Assembly (NCBI RefSeq): GCF_000426485.1
Contig: NZ_AUFL01000010.1
Location: 152,925-216,924, forward strand
Reading direction: 5' to 3'
Source of the DNA: Indolivaga capnocytophagoides DSM 22835
Lineage (GTDB): Bacteria; Bacteroidota; Bacteroidia; Bacteroidales; Dysgonomonadaceae
DNA: 64,000 nucleotides
Shown: piece after piece, positions 9,300 to 18,054 of the stretch
Position numbering within the stretch: position 1 is the stretch's first letter
Layout: every line of letters begins with the position of its first letter
Translations under genes and position numbers: made by a program
The notes under the pieces: model-generated
What the model saw: only the letters and a program-made list of their open reading frames with translations
Told to the model about the DNA's origin: nothing
Database searches by the model: none

Positions 9300-10931
9300 A
9301 TGGAAAATATCAAAAATATAATCTTAAAAGCAGTACCTGAGGCAATTATAGCTGATGATAAGCAGATCTTGACAGTAACTGTAGATAAAGACAGTTTACA
9401 CCATTTGGCCAAGACGCTTCGTTATAATGCAGAGTTGCCTTTCGATTATTTAGCAATGCTTACAGGTGTAGACCGGGGCGAGACTCTTGGTGTAAATTAC
9501 CTGCTTACTTCATCTAAAGACCTTACCAAGGAAGTAGTATTGGAAACTAGTACTGCGGATAGAGAAAAACCTCTTTTATATTCAGTTACAGATTTATGGG
9601 AAACAGCTCATTATAATGAGCGTGAAGTGTATGCTATGTTGGGTATCCGTTTTATAAACAATCCTGATATGCGTCGTTTCTTCCTGAATTCTGATTGGAG
9701 AGGATTTCCTTTGAGAAAAGATTATGATGCTGACCCTGTGTTGAATCCTGTTGATGTGGAAAGTAAGGAGATTGTTGATATTGCTCCCCGCATTGTGGAA
9801 ACTCCTCAAGGTTTAAAAGAAGAAACTTCTGAAATATTCGAAAAAGATGACTATGTGATCAACGTAGGACCGCAGCACCCGTCAACACACGGAGTAATGC
9901 ATTTCCGTATGGCGTTGGATGGAGAGATAGTCAAAAAAATAGATGTCCATAGTGGTTATATCCATCGTGGAATAGAAAAACTAAGCGAAAAACTTACATA
10001 TCCACAAATACTACACTTTACAGACCGTCTTGATTATTTATCGGCAAGTATCAACCGTCATACATTATGTATGTGTGTAGAGAAAGCCGCTCAAATAGAA
10101 ATCCCGGAAAGAGCCCAATATATACGTACCATCATGGACGAACTTAACCGTATCGATTCGCACTTGATCGGTTGGGGAAGTATGTGTATGGACTTAGGGG
10201 CTACTACTGCATTTATATATGGTATACGTGAACGTGAACATATATTGCAGATTTTCGAAAAGACCTCGGGAGGTCGCCTTATTGTCAATTATAATGTGGT
10301 TGGTGGTGTGATGTTCGATATTTATAACGACTTCCAGAAAGATGTGAAGGCATTCGTTATATATATGAGAGAAAAACTAGACGAATATCATCGCTTGTTT
10401 ACAGGTAATGTAATCGCTATTGGTCGTATGGAAGGATTAGGTATCCTTTCGAAAGAGGATGCTATTACGTACGGTGTTACAGGGCCGGCCGGTCGAGGAT
10501 CGGGCTTCTCTTGTGATGTGCGGAAATATCATCCTTACGCCCTTTACGATAAAGTCGAGTTTAAGGAAATTATCCGTTCCGAATGCGATGCGTATGCTCG
10601 TTACAAAAATCGTTTGGACGAGATAGAAGAGTCTTTGCATATTATCGAACAGTTGATCGATAATATACCGGACGGAGATTTCCAGGCAAAAACTAAGGCG
10701 ATAATAAAACTTCCCGAAGGCGAATTCTATCAAAGAGCAGAAGCCGGACGTGGTGAATTTGGAGTCTTTATCGAAAGCCGTGGAGATAAATTTCCTTATC
10801 GTTTGAAATTCAGATCGCCGTCTATGGCTGCCGTTTCGGTAATGCCTCTCATCTGTAAAGGTGAGAAATTGTCTGACTTTATCAGTATCGGTGGTTCTAT
10901 GGACTATGTGATTCCCGATATCGACCGTTAA
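9300..10931 (+). CDS. nuoCD: NADH-quinone oxidoreductase fused subunit C/D
   Basis: A 543-residue fusion of the 30-kDa (NuoC, about residues 1-170) and 49-kDa (NuoD, about 185-543) subunits. The NuoC part has ERE(V/A)YAMLGIRFINNPDMRR; the NuoD part has NVGPQHPSTHGVMHF, with the quinone-site His, and ends in the typical DFISIGGSMDYVIPDIDR. Such fusions are known in enterobacteria and Bacteroidetes. It sits 109 bases after nuoB. Its TAA overlaps a well-kept intergenic repeat. Confidence 0.97.
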   Translation: MENIKNIILKAVPEAIIADDKQILTVTVDKDSLHHLAKTLRYNAELPFDYLAMLTGVDRGETLGVNYLLTSSKDLTKEVVLETSTADREKPLLYSVTDLWETAHYNEREVYAMLGIRFINNPDMRRFFLNSDWRGFPLRKDYDADPVLNPVDVESKEIVDIAPRIVETPQGLKEETSEIFEKDDYVINVGPQHPSTHGVMHFRMALDGEIVKKIDVHSGYIHRGIEKLSEKLTYPQILHFTDRLDYLSASINRHTLCMCVEKAAQIEIPERAQYIRTIMDELNRIDSHLIGWGSMCMDLGATTAFIYGIREREHILQIFEKTSGGRLIVNYNVVGGVMFDIYNDFQKDVKAFVIYMREKLDEYHRLFTGNVIAIGRMEGLGILSKEDAITYGVTGPAGRGSGFSCDVRKYHPYALYDKVEFKEIIRSECDAYARYKNRLDEIEESLHIIEQLIDNIPDGDFQAKTKAIIKLPEGEFYQRAEAGRGEFGVFIESRGDKFPYRLKFRSPSMAAVSVMPLICKGEKLSDFISIGGSMDYVIPDIDR

Positions 10932-11035
10932 GGTTGCAGACCTTTTTATTGCTTTGGTGAAAAATAACCAAAGATACTTGTGGCTTAAAAACAGATGTTT
11001 AAATTCTATCAGTTACTTATATTATCAATATAAAA
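10930..11035 (+). repeat. Structured intergenic repeat, nuoCD/nuoH
   Basis: Stem 1 is AAGGTT-GCA-GACCTT at 10930-10944 (one T-G wobble), stem 2 is CTTTGG 10952-10957 with CCAAAG 10968-10973 (perfect, 10-base loop), followed by an AT-rich tail up to nuoH. It begins inside the nuoCD stop codon. Confidence 0.75.
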
Positions 11036-11038
11036 AAT

Positions 11039-12157
11039 ATGTTGTTAGATATTTCAAGACCATTAGAGCTTTCGAAGTTAACGACTGCATTCGATACTTT
11101 CTTGAGCGACAATCTGCCCCATTGGGCTGTATTGACTATTGAGTTTGTACTTATTGGTGCAGCTTTATTGACAGCTTATGCGGTTCTAGCTTTGATTCTT
11201 ATCTATGTAGAACGAAAAATTACCGCATTCTTTCAGGCTCGTTTAGGTCCAAACCGTGTTGGTAAATATGGTATGATACAAAGTGTTGCCGATATGATAA
11301 AGATCCTGATCAAGGAGATTATCCATGTTGACAATGTTGATAAATTCTTGTTTTATACAGCTCCATTCTTTATGATTGTCGCATCTATGCTGACTTTTGG
11401 AGCGATCCCTTTCGGAGAAGGCTTACAGGTAATCGATTTTAATATCGGTGTTTTTTATGTAGTGGCTGTATCTTCTCTAGGTATTATCGGAGTGCTTTTG
11501 GCCGGATGGTCAAGTAATAATAAATTCTCGATGATCGGGGCTATGCGAAGTGGAGCCCAGTTTATCAGTTACGAACTTTCTGCAGGATTTGCATTAATGA
11601 CTATGGTTGTTCTTTCGGGAACAATGCAATTTTCGACAATGATCGAAAGTCAGGCGTATTGCTGGAATATATTTAACGGGCATATTGCTTCTGTGATTGC
11701 GTTTGTTATTTATCTGATTTCGGGTCATGCCGAAACTAACCGCGGGCCTTTTGACTTACCCGAAGCCGAGTCGGAATTAACAGCCGGATACCATACCGAA
11801 TATTCAGGCTTGCAGTTTGGATTCTTCTATTTGGCCGAATACCTGAATATGTTTATCGTTGCGGCTATTGCTACTACTGTATTTCTTGGTGGATGGATGC
11901 CTTTGCAAATACAAGGTTGGGATGGATTTAATCAAGTGATGAATTATATTCCTTCATACGTATGGTTCTTTGGTAAAACAGGTATTCTGGTATTTATCAG
12001 TTTATGGGTGCGTTGGACATTCCCTCGTTTGCGTATCGACCAACTATTGACGCTCGAATGGAAGTATCTTCTTCCGATCAATATGGTCAATATTCTGTTG
12101 ATGGTAATTCTTGTGTTGGCAGGTCTGACATTAAAAGATATATTTAATATACTTTAA
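11039..12157 (+). CDS. nuoH: NADH-quinone oxidoreductase subunit H
   Basis: The membrane subunit that joins the peripheral arm to the proton-pumping arm and forms part of the quinone chamber. Conserved stretches are [40 protein letters not shown] and [15 protein letters not shown]. About eight hydrophobic helices are visible in 372 residues. The N-terminus (residues 1-35) is somewhat long and polar before the first helix; no better start is evident. Confidence 0.97.
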   Translation: MLLDISRPLELSKLTTAFDTFLSDNLPHWAVLTIEFVLIGAALLTAYAVLALILIYVERKITAFFQARLGPNRVGKYGMIQSVADMIKILIKEIIHVDNVDKFLFYTAPFFMIVASMLTFGAIPFGEGLQVIDFNIGVFYVVAVSSLGIIGVLLAGWSSNNKFSMIGAMRSGAQFISYELSAGFALMTMVVLSGTMQFSTMIESQAYCWNIFNGHIASVIAFVIYLISGHAETNRGPFDLPEAESELTAGYHTEYSGLQFGFFYLAEYLNMFIVAAIATTVFLGGWMPLQIQGWDGFNQVMNYIPSYVWFFGKTGILVFISLWVRWTFPRLRIDQLLTLEWKYLLPINMVNILLMVILVLAGLTLKDIFNIL

Positions 12158-12159
12158 TT

Positions 12160-12186
12160 AAGGTCGCAGACCTTTTAATTAGCTAG
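12160..12186 (+). repeat. Intergenic repeat, nuoH/nuoI
   Basis: Perfect AAGGTC-GCA-GACCTT (12160-12174) starts 3 bases after the nuoH stop and is followed by TTAATTAG. The tail is shortened because nuoI begins at 12217. Confidence 0.7.
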
Positions 12187-12216
12187 TTACTAGTTGCGAA
12201 ATTTAATTGAAAGAAA

Positions 12217-12858
12217 ATGAGTTCTGTTTCACAATATTTTAAAGGTTTATTCCAAGGGATCGGATCGCTGTTTACAGGGATGCGTGTTACATGGAAAGAA
12301 CTATTCGCGAAAAAAGTAACCTCTCAGTATCCTGAGAACAGAGATACTTTGGTTATTTCGGATCGTTTTCGTTGCGAACTTGTTATGCCTCACGATGAAA
12401 ATAATGAGCATAATTGCACCGCTTGCGGTATATGCCAGATGAATTGTCCGAATGGAACAATTGAGGTGCGCTCGCAGATGATTGTTACCGAAGACGGTAA
12501 GAAAAAGAAGATTCTGGACGAATATCACTATAATCTGGGTTTATGTACATTCTGTAATCTGTGTGTGCTGACTTGTCCGTCGGATGCTATTGTTTTCAGT
12601 AATAATTTCGAAGGGGCTATGTTTACTCGTAAAGGATTAGAGTTGAAATTGAATCATGCCGGTTCGAAGCTTAAAGAGAAAAAGAAACCGGAACCTAAAC
12701 CTGTGGTTGAAAAACCTGCAGCAGCTCCTGCTCCACAACCGGTTGAAACTGTTGCTCCGGCTTCGCAGCCTGTTGTTGAAAAGAAAGAAGAAAATACCAC
12801 TAATCAGGAGGTTGCACCTAAAACGGATGCTTCTGCTGATAATGTGACAAAAGAATAA
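12217..12858 (+). CDS. nuoI: NADH-quinone oxidoreductase subunit I (two 4Fe-4S clusters)
   Basis: A ferredoxin-like subunit relaying electrons to NuoB. Two CxxCxxCxxxCP motifs are seen: CTACGICQMNCP and CTFCNLCVLTCP. The core ends near residue 145. A further 65 residues form a low-complexity tail rich in Pro, Lys, Glu, Ala and Val (KKKPEPKPVVEKPAAAPAP...) that is not part of the canonical fold. It follows nuoH by 59 bases and precedes nuoJ by 18. Confidence 0.95.
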   Translation: MSSVSQYFKGLFQGIGSLFTGMRVTWKELFAKKVTSQYPENRDTLVISDRFRCELVMPHDENNEHNCTACGICQMNCPNGTIEVRSQMIVTEDGKKKKILDEYHYNLGLCTFCNLCVLTCPSDAIVFSNNFEGAMFTRKGLELKLNHAGSKLKEKKKPEPKPVVEKPAAAPAPQPVETVAPASQPVVEKKEENTTNQEVAPKTDASADNVTKE

Positions 12859-12876
12859 AATACGGATAGATTAACT

Positions 12877-13377
12877 ATGGCACAGCTTATTATATTTTGC
12901 GTTTTAGCGGTAGTGATTGTCGGATGTTCTCTGATGGCTGTTACTTCACGTTTAATAATCAGATCGGCAACATACTTGCTATTTGTATTGCTTGCTACAG
13001 CAGGTTTATACCTGATGATGGATTACCAATTCCTTGCTGCGGTACAGGTTGCCGTATATGCCGGAGGTGTAATGGTATTATTCATTTTTTCCATCTTATT
13101 GACTAACCATCCCGGACAGGATGTGAAATTTGAAAAACCCAAGCGGATACTTTTAGCCGGATTGGTTGCTCTTCTCGGTTTAGGTATCAGCGGTCATATA
13201 ATATACTATAATGTGTCGAAGGTATATACATATATGGAATCGACTCTGGATATGACTCAACTGGGAACTACTATGATGGGAACCAGCAAGTATCAATACC
13301 TGTTACCTTTTGAAGCTGTCAGCTTATTGCTTTTGGCTTGTATCATAGGAGGTATTATGATTGCCCGTAAACGATAA
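12877..13377 (+). CDS. nuoJ: NADH-quinone oxidoreductase subunit J
   Basis: A membrane-arm subunit of 166 residues with about five transmembrane helices. The conserved helix-3 segment QFLAAVQVAVYAGGVMVLFIFSILLTN, including the pi-bulge region, is present, as is the C-terminal LLLACIIGGIMIARKR. It lies tightly between nuoI and nuoK. Confidence 0.95.
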   Translation: MAQLIIFCVLAVVIVGCSLMAVTSRLIIRSATYLLFVLLATAGLYLMMDYQFLAAVQVAVYAGGVMVLFIFSILLTNHPGQDVKFEKPKRILLAGLVALLGLGISGHIIYYNVSKVYTYMESTLDMTQLGTTMMGTSKYQYLLPFEAVSLLLLACIIGGIMIARKR

Positions 13378-13421
13378 CCGGAAGAAATAAAATCAGTAGA
13401 ATAGCTTAATAATATAATAAT

Positions 13422-13760
13422 ATGAATCAATTTCTTGTAGAAACCTTTTCCATACCGATGGAAGCATATCTGGCTGTAAGTACGCTTATGTTCTTTATCG
13501 GGGTATATGGTTTTCTGTCTCGAAAAAATATGCTGATGGTATTGATGTCAATAGAATTGATGTTGAATGCAGCGGATCTGAACTTCGTAATCTTTAACCG
13601 GTTTCTTTATCCGGGACAATTGGAAGGGCTTTTCTTCGCATTGTTTGCCATTGCTGTGGCCGCTGCCGAAACGGCTGTTGCTATCGCCATTATTATTACT
13701 ATTTACCGCAATGTGAAGAGCGTGTATATAGATGAGAATATAACAACAATGAAACATTGA
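13422..13760 (+). CDS. nuoK: NADH-quinone oxidoreductase subunit K
   Basis: A small antiporter-like (MrpC-like) membrane subunit with three helices. Helix glutamates needed for proton transfer are visible in MSIELMLNAADLNF and in AAAETAVAIAIIITIYRN. From the first ATG it is 112 residues; the internal MEAYLAVS methionine at residue 13 would give the more usual length of about 100 and may be the real start. Confidence 0.94.
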   Translation: MNQFLVETFSIPMEAYLAVSTLMFFIGVYGFLSRKNMLMVLMSIELMLNAADLNFVIFNRFLYPGQLEGLFFALFAIAVAAAETAVAIAIIITIYRNVKSVYIDENITTMKH

Positions 13761-13774
13761 GGTCATAGATCTTT
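13760..13774 (+). repeat. Degenerate intergenic repeat, nuoK/nuoL
   Basis: AGGTCATAGATCTTTT directly follows the nuoK TGA. One arm base differs (GATC for GACC) and no second stem is kept. Weak. Confidence 0.35.
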
Positions 13775-13817
13775 TGTGAACAGACACTAAAAAAGAATAC
13801 AAAAAAACGATATAGAT

Positions 13818-15755
13818 ATGCCTTATTCGTATACGTTACTGATAATTGTCCTGCCGGCCATTATGTTCCTTATTCTGGGACTGCTGGGGGGTAAAATGAA
13901 ACCGATAGTTGCCGGAGTACTGGGTACTCTATCGCTGGCTGTTATGACAGTTTTGTCATATATGACCGGATATGAATATTTCTTTAAGATCGGAAGAGGA
14001 GCTTCCGATGCTTTTGAAAGTGTAATGCCTTATCATTTCGAGTGGCTGAGATTTACCGAGCATCTGCATATTGATCTTGGTATTATGCTCGATCCGATAT
14101 CCGTAATGATGCTTGTGGTTATTACAACTGTATCGTTGATGGTGCATATCTATAGTTTAGGCTATATGAAAGGCGAGAGAGGGTTTCAACGTTATTACTC
14201 GTTCCTGTCTTTATTTACCTTTTCGATGTTGGGGCTGGTTGTAGCTACTAACATTTTCCAAATGTATATATTCTGGGAACTTGTAGGGGTATCTTCATTC
14301 TCTCTTATCAGTTTCTACTATACTAAACCAAGTGCGGTTGCTGCTTCTAAGAAAGCCTTTATCGTGACCCGCTTTGCCGACTTGTTTTTCCTTATCGGTA
14401 TCTTGGTTCTTTCATTCTATTCAAAAACTTTCGATTTTGCAACATTGACTTCTTTAGATGCTCCATTCTTAGGATCTGCTCTTGGAGCTTCGTTCTTAGG
14501 AATATCTGCATTATCATGGGCAATGATGTTTATCTTTATCGGAGGTGCCGGTAAATCGGCTATGATGCCGTTCCATATCTGGTTACCCGATGCGATGGAA
14601 GGTCCAACACCGGCGTCTGCTCTTATCCACGCTGCAACAATGGTTGTTGCCGGAGTATTTTTGGTTGCACGTCTATTCCCTATATATGTATTCGGTACTC
14701 CCGAAGTACTGACAATAATCGGATACATTGGGGCGATAACTTCAGTCTATGCCGCGATTGTAGCTTGTGCGCAGACTGATATAAAACGTGTTCTCGCGTT
14801 TTCTACCATATCGCAGATTGCTTATATGATAACCTCTCTTGGGGTTTCCTCTTACGGAGGCCACGATGGGTTGGGTTATATGGCATCTATGTTCCACTTG
14901 TTTACTCACGCATTCTTCAAAGCATTACTATTCTTAGGTGCAGGTGCTATTATCCATGCTGTTCATAGTAATGAGATGGATGATATGGGTGGTCTTTGGA
15001 AAAAACTGCCGATTACACACATAACTTTCCTGATCGCTTGTTTGGCGATTGCCGGAATTTTCCCATTCTCGGGATTCTGGAGTAAAGATGAAATTTTAGC
15101 TGCGGCTTTCCACCATGATAAATTCTTGTTTGCATGTTTATTTATCGGTGCAGGTCTTACAGCATTCTATATGTTCCGTTTGTATTACAGAATATTCTGG
15201 AATGATACTCACAAGCATTATCATCACGAACCTCACGAAGCCGAAGCTTCAATGACTATTCCGTTGATCATATTGGGCGTGTTGTCTGTATTTTCCGGAT
15301 TTGTTCCTTTCTCGGAATTAATTACTACTGACGGAAAACCTTTCGAAGCGCATTTGGTGATGCCAATAGCATTATCAAGTATTGCAGTTGCGATATTAGG
15401 TATTGGTATAGCTACTGTGATGTACTATAAGAAAACAAGCATACCGGATCGGTTTGTTTCAAAAGTCAACTGGTTATATAAGGGTGCGAGCCATAGATTC
15501 TATTTCGATGAAATGTGGTTGTTTGTAACCCGTAAAATTATATTCAACGGAATATCTAAACCGATTGCTTGGTTTGACCGCCATGTTGTTGATGCGTTTA
15601 TGAATGCACTGGCATTTGTTACAAATAGTGCCTCTGATAAAATTAAAGGTTTCCAATCGGGACGTATTCAGCAATATGCCCTTGCATATCTGATCGGAGC
15701 TTTGGTGTTTGTCGCCATATTTGCTTTCTGTCTGGTTTGTTATATTTGTCAATAA
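13818..15755 (+). CDS. nuoL: NADH-quinone oxidoreductase subunit L
   Basis: The distal proton-pumping subunit, 645 residues. Antiporter-module motifs include WELVGVSSFSLISFYY (essential Glu), GGAGKSAMMPFHIWLPDAMEGPTPASALIHAATMV (channel Lys and His) and the later STISQIAYM. The C-terminal part (about residues 545-645) carries the long amphipathic lateral helix and a final anchor helix. Length and helix content are normal. Confidence 0.97.
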   Translation: MPYSYTLLIIVLPAIMFLILGLLGGKMKPIVAGVLGTLSLAVMTVLSYMTGYEYFFKIGRGASDAFESVMPYHFEWLRFTEHLHIDLGIMLDPISVMMLVVITTVSLMVHIYSLGYMKGERGFQRYYSFLSLFTFSMLGLVVATNIFQMYIFWELVGVSSFSLISFYYTKPSAVAASKKAFIVTRFADLFFLIGILVLSFYSKTFDFATLTSLDAPFLGSALGASFLGISALSWAMMFIFIGGAGKSAMMPFHIWLPDAMEGPTPASALIHAATMVVAGVFLVARLFPIYVFGTPEVLTIIGYIGAITSVYAAIVACAQTDIKRVLAFSTISQIAYMITSLGVSSYGGHDGLGYMASMFHLFTHAFFKALLFLGAGAIIHAVHSNEMDDMGGLWKKLPITHITFLIACLAIAGIFPFSGFWSKDEILAAAFHHDKFLFACLFIGAGLTAFYMFRLYYRIFWNDTHKHYHHEPHEAEASMTIPLIILGVLSVFSGFVPFSELITTDGKPFEAHLVMPIALSSIAVAILGIGIATVMYYKKTSIPDRFVSKVNWLYKGASHRFYFDEMWLFVTRKIIFNGISKPIAWFDRHVVDAFMNALAFVTNSASDKIKGFQSGRIQQYALAYLIGALVFVAIFAFCLVCYICQ

Positions 15756-15764
15756 GTTTAGCTT

Positions 15765-15790
15765 AAGGTCTCAGGCCTCTTTGTTATTAG
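15765..15790 (+). repeat. Degenerate intergenic repeat, nuoL/nuoM
   Basis: AAGGTC-TCA-GGCCTC followed by TTTGTTATTAG resembles the family consensus with one arm change. The second stem is not obvious. Confidence 0.5.
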
Positions 15791-15867
15791 TCAAGTAAAA
15801 AAGCAACCGATAAGTATAATTCGGATTGTCTAATTTAAATATCAGCTTTTGCTTAAATTGTAGAACA

Positions 15868-17337
15868 ATGAATATTCTTTCATTAATAGTATTGATACCC
15901 GTTTTGATGTTGATAGGATTTATTTTCTGTAGAAACATCAAACAAGTAAGAACAGTTGCGGTAATAGGAACGGCTGTCGGACTTGTATTGGCTGTAGCTC
16001 TTTTGTTTATGTTCTTTGCAGCAAGAGAGGCTGATCCAACAAGTGCAATGTTATTCAGATTTGATTATGCATGGTTCAAGCCGTTGAATATTTATTATTC
16101 GATAGGGGTCGATGGTATATCGGTGCTGATGATACTGCTTACTGCTATCATTATGCTTACCGGAACATTTGCTTCATGGAATATGAATCCTCTTCCTAAA
16201 GATTTCTTTATGTGGCTTACGCTGCTGGCTGTAGGTGTATACGGATTCTTTATTTCGATAGATATGTTTACCATGTTCTTCTTCTACGAGATAGCCCTGA
16301 TACCTATGTACCTGCTTATCGGTCTTTGGGGGACAGGTAGAAAAGAATATTCAGCGATGAAACTTACCCTGATGCTGATGGGTGGATCGGCTTTCCTCTT
16401 TGTGGGAATTCTTGGTATTTACTTCAATTCATCGGCTGATGGCAACTTGACATTTAATATCCTTGAGATAGCTAAAAATAATGCGATACCAGTTGCTGCA
16501 CAACGTTGGATTTTCCCTATTACATTCTTAGGATTCGGTGTACTTGGTGCACTATTTCCTTTCCATACATGGTCTCCTGATGGTCACGCATCTGCACCTA
16601 CTGCGGTTTCGATGCTTCATGCCGGAGTACTGATGAAATTGGGAGGATACGGCTGTTTACGTATTGCTATGCATTTATTGCCTGAAGCAGCAAACGAAAT
16701 GTCGTGGATCTTTTTGATATTGACAGGTATAAGTGTGGTTTACGGAGCTTTCGGTGCGATTGCTCAAACCGACTTGAAATATATAAACGCTTACTCATCG
16801 GTGAGCCACTGTGGACTGGTATTATTCGCTATTCTTATGATGAATAATACAGCGGTAACCGGAGCGGTAATGCAGATGTTGTCTCACGGTTTGATGACCG
16901 CCCTTTTCTTTGCCCTGATCGGTATGATCTACGGACGGACACATACTCGTGATATTAGAGAGTTAGGAGGATTGATGAAAATTATGCCTTTCCTTTCCGT
17001 TTGTTATGTATTGGCTGGGCTTGCTTCTCTGGGGCTTCCCGGATTGAGTGGTTTCGTTGCGGAGATGACTATTTTTGTAGGTTCCTTCCAACATACCGAT
17101 ATGTTCCACAGAGTATTGACTATAATGGCTTGTGCATCTATTGTGATCACTGCCGTATATATATTGAAGGTTGTCGGTAAGATTCTTTACGGACCTGTGA
17201 TAAACGATCATCACCTGGAGCTTACAGATGCTGTTTGGTACGAAAAAGTTGCAGTTGTAGGATTGGTTCTTAGTGTGGCCGGGGTTGGTTTGTTCCCGGG
17301 CTGGATATCGAGTATGATTCATGCTTGTTTACATTAA
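15868..17337 (+). CDS. nuoM: NADH-quinone oxidoreductase subunit M
   Basis: A proton-pumping subunit of the antiporter family, 489 residues from the ATG at 15868 (MNILSLIVLIPV, the start of helix 1). A TTG at 15826 would add a polar 14-residue leader with no support. Seen are FFFYEIALIPMYLLIGLWG (essential Glu), LFPFHTWSPDGHASAPTAVSMLHAGVLMKLGGYG (Lys/His channel) and SSVSHCGLVLF. Confidence 0.96.
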   Translation: MNILSLIVLIPVLMLIGFIFCRNIKQVRTVAVIGTAVGLVLAVALLFMFFAAREADPTSAMLFRFDYAWFKPLNIYYSIGVDGISVLMILLTAIIMLTGTFASWNMNPLPKDFFMWLTLLAVGVYGFFISIDMFTMFFFYEIALIPMYLLIGLWGTGRKEYSAMKLTLMLMGGSAFLFVGILGIYFNSSADGNLTFNILEIAKNNAIPVAAQRWIFPITFLGFGVLGALFPFHTWSPDGHASAPTAVSMLHAGVLMKLGGYGCLRIAMHLLPEAANEMSWIFLILTGISVVYGAFGAIAQTDLKYINAYSSVSHCGLVLFAILMMNNTAVTGAVMQMLSHGLMTALFFALIGMIYGRTHTRDIRELGGLMKIMPFLSVCYVLAGLASLGLPGLSGFVAEMTIFVGSFQHTDMFHRVLTIMACASIVITAVYILKVVGKILYGPVINDHHLELTDAVWYEKVAVVGLVLSVAGVGLFPGWISSMIHACLH

Positions 17338-17381
17338 AGGTTTTCGAGACTTTTAATTAACTTCGATAATCCGAGAAGTTT

Positions 17382-17960
17382 ATGAAAAAACTAAAATCGC
17401 TATTCCTTGGAACATTTTTAGCTATTGCTTCTTTTGTTTCCGCTCAAAGTTTTTCTTTGCCTGAGCTGATTGATCTGGCGGGAAAAGATCAGGATTACTT
17501 TAACGCGGCTGTTTCATCCAAAGGGTACAATTTCTGGGGAGAGTATGCCGGAGGGCTATCGACGAATTATGTTTATTCGTATAATAACAACTCTAAGATT
17601 TCTTTTATTGTTCCAGACTTTGCTAGCGATATGAAGTTGGCTGCGTGGGAGTTTTATTCTCCTAGTATCTATGATATGGTGAAGCGAGACTTGGTTAATG
17701 ACCGTTATCGGTTGGTAACCAGAGAATCGAGATTGAAAGGTAAATACGAGTCTTTGTTTTATTCTAAACCGGGTATTGATATTATCCTGACCGTTGATAA
17801 AACAGTTGGTCGATTCGGGTCTTATACCGTAGCGGTACGTCAAACTAATATGAATAAATACCAGACGGTTAATACTTTTTCTGATTCGAATATTTATGGC
17901 TATTCTAATGCCGCCGACAAAGACCGGTATGTTGATATGTCAAGATATCTTTATCGCTAG
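17382..17960 (+). CDS. Secreted protein of unknown function embedded in the nuo operon
   Basis: A 192-residue protein not recognised. It has a clear signal peptide (MKKLKSLFLGTFLAIASFVSA, cleavage near residue 21) and a mature part rich in Tyr, Asn, Ser and Asp with no further membrane helix and no cysteines, so it should be periplasmic or surface-exposed. It sits between nuoM (44 bases upstream) and nuoN (94 bases downstream), same strand, with no terminator between them, so it is probably co-transcribed. It is not a canonical complex I subunit, since these subunits have no cleavable signal in bacteria. Confidence 0.85.
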   Translation: MKKLKSLFLGTFLAIASFVSAQSFSLPELIDLAGKDQDYFNAAVSSKGYNFWGEYAGGLSTNYVYSYNNNSKISFIVPDFASDMKLAAWEFYSPSIYDMVKRDLVNDRYRLVTRESRLKGKYESLFYSKPGIDIILTVDKTVGRFGSYTVAVRQTNMNKYQTVNTFSDSNIYGYSNAADKDRYVDMSRYLYR

Positions 17961-18054
17961 AGATTTGATTTATAAATTAGAAAGTAAAATAGCTTTGGTT
18001 TGATCCAAAGAAAGATGGCTAAGGCCTTAAAGTTTAAAATATAGATTTGAAAAG

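Noticed and set aside
17337..17360. AAGGTTTTCGAGACTTTTAATTAAC after nuoM as a repeat copy, in part
   Set aside because: The palindrome is too degenerate to separate from chance, although the position after a stop codon fits.
18018..18032. GGCTAAGGCCTTAAA before nuoN as a repeat copy
   Set aside because: Only half the core matches and there is no second stem.
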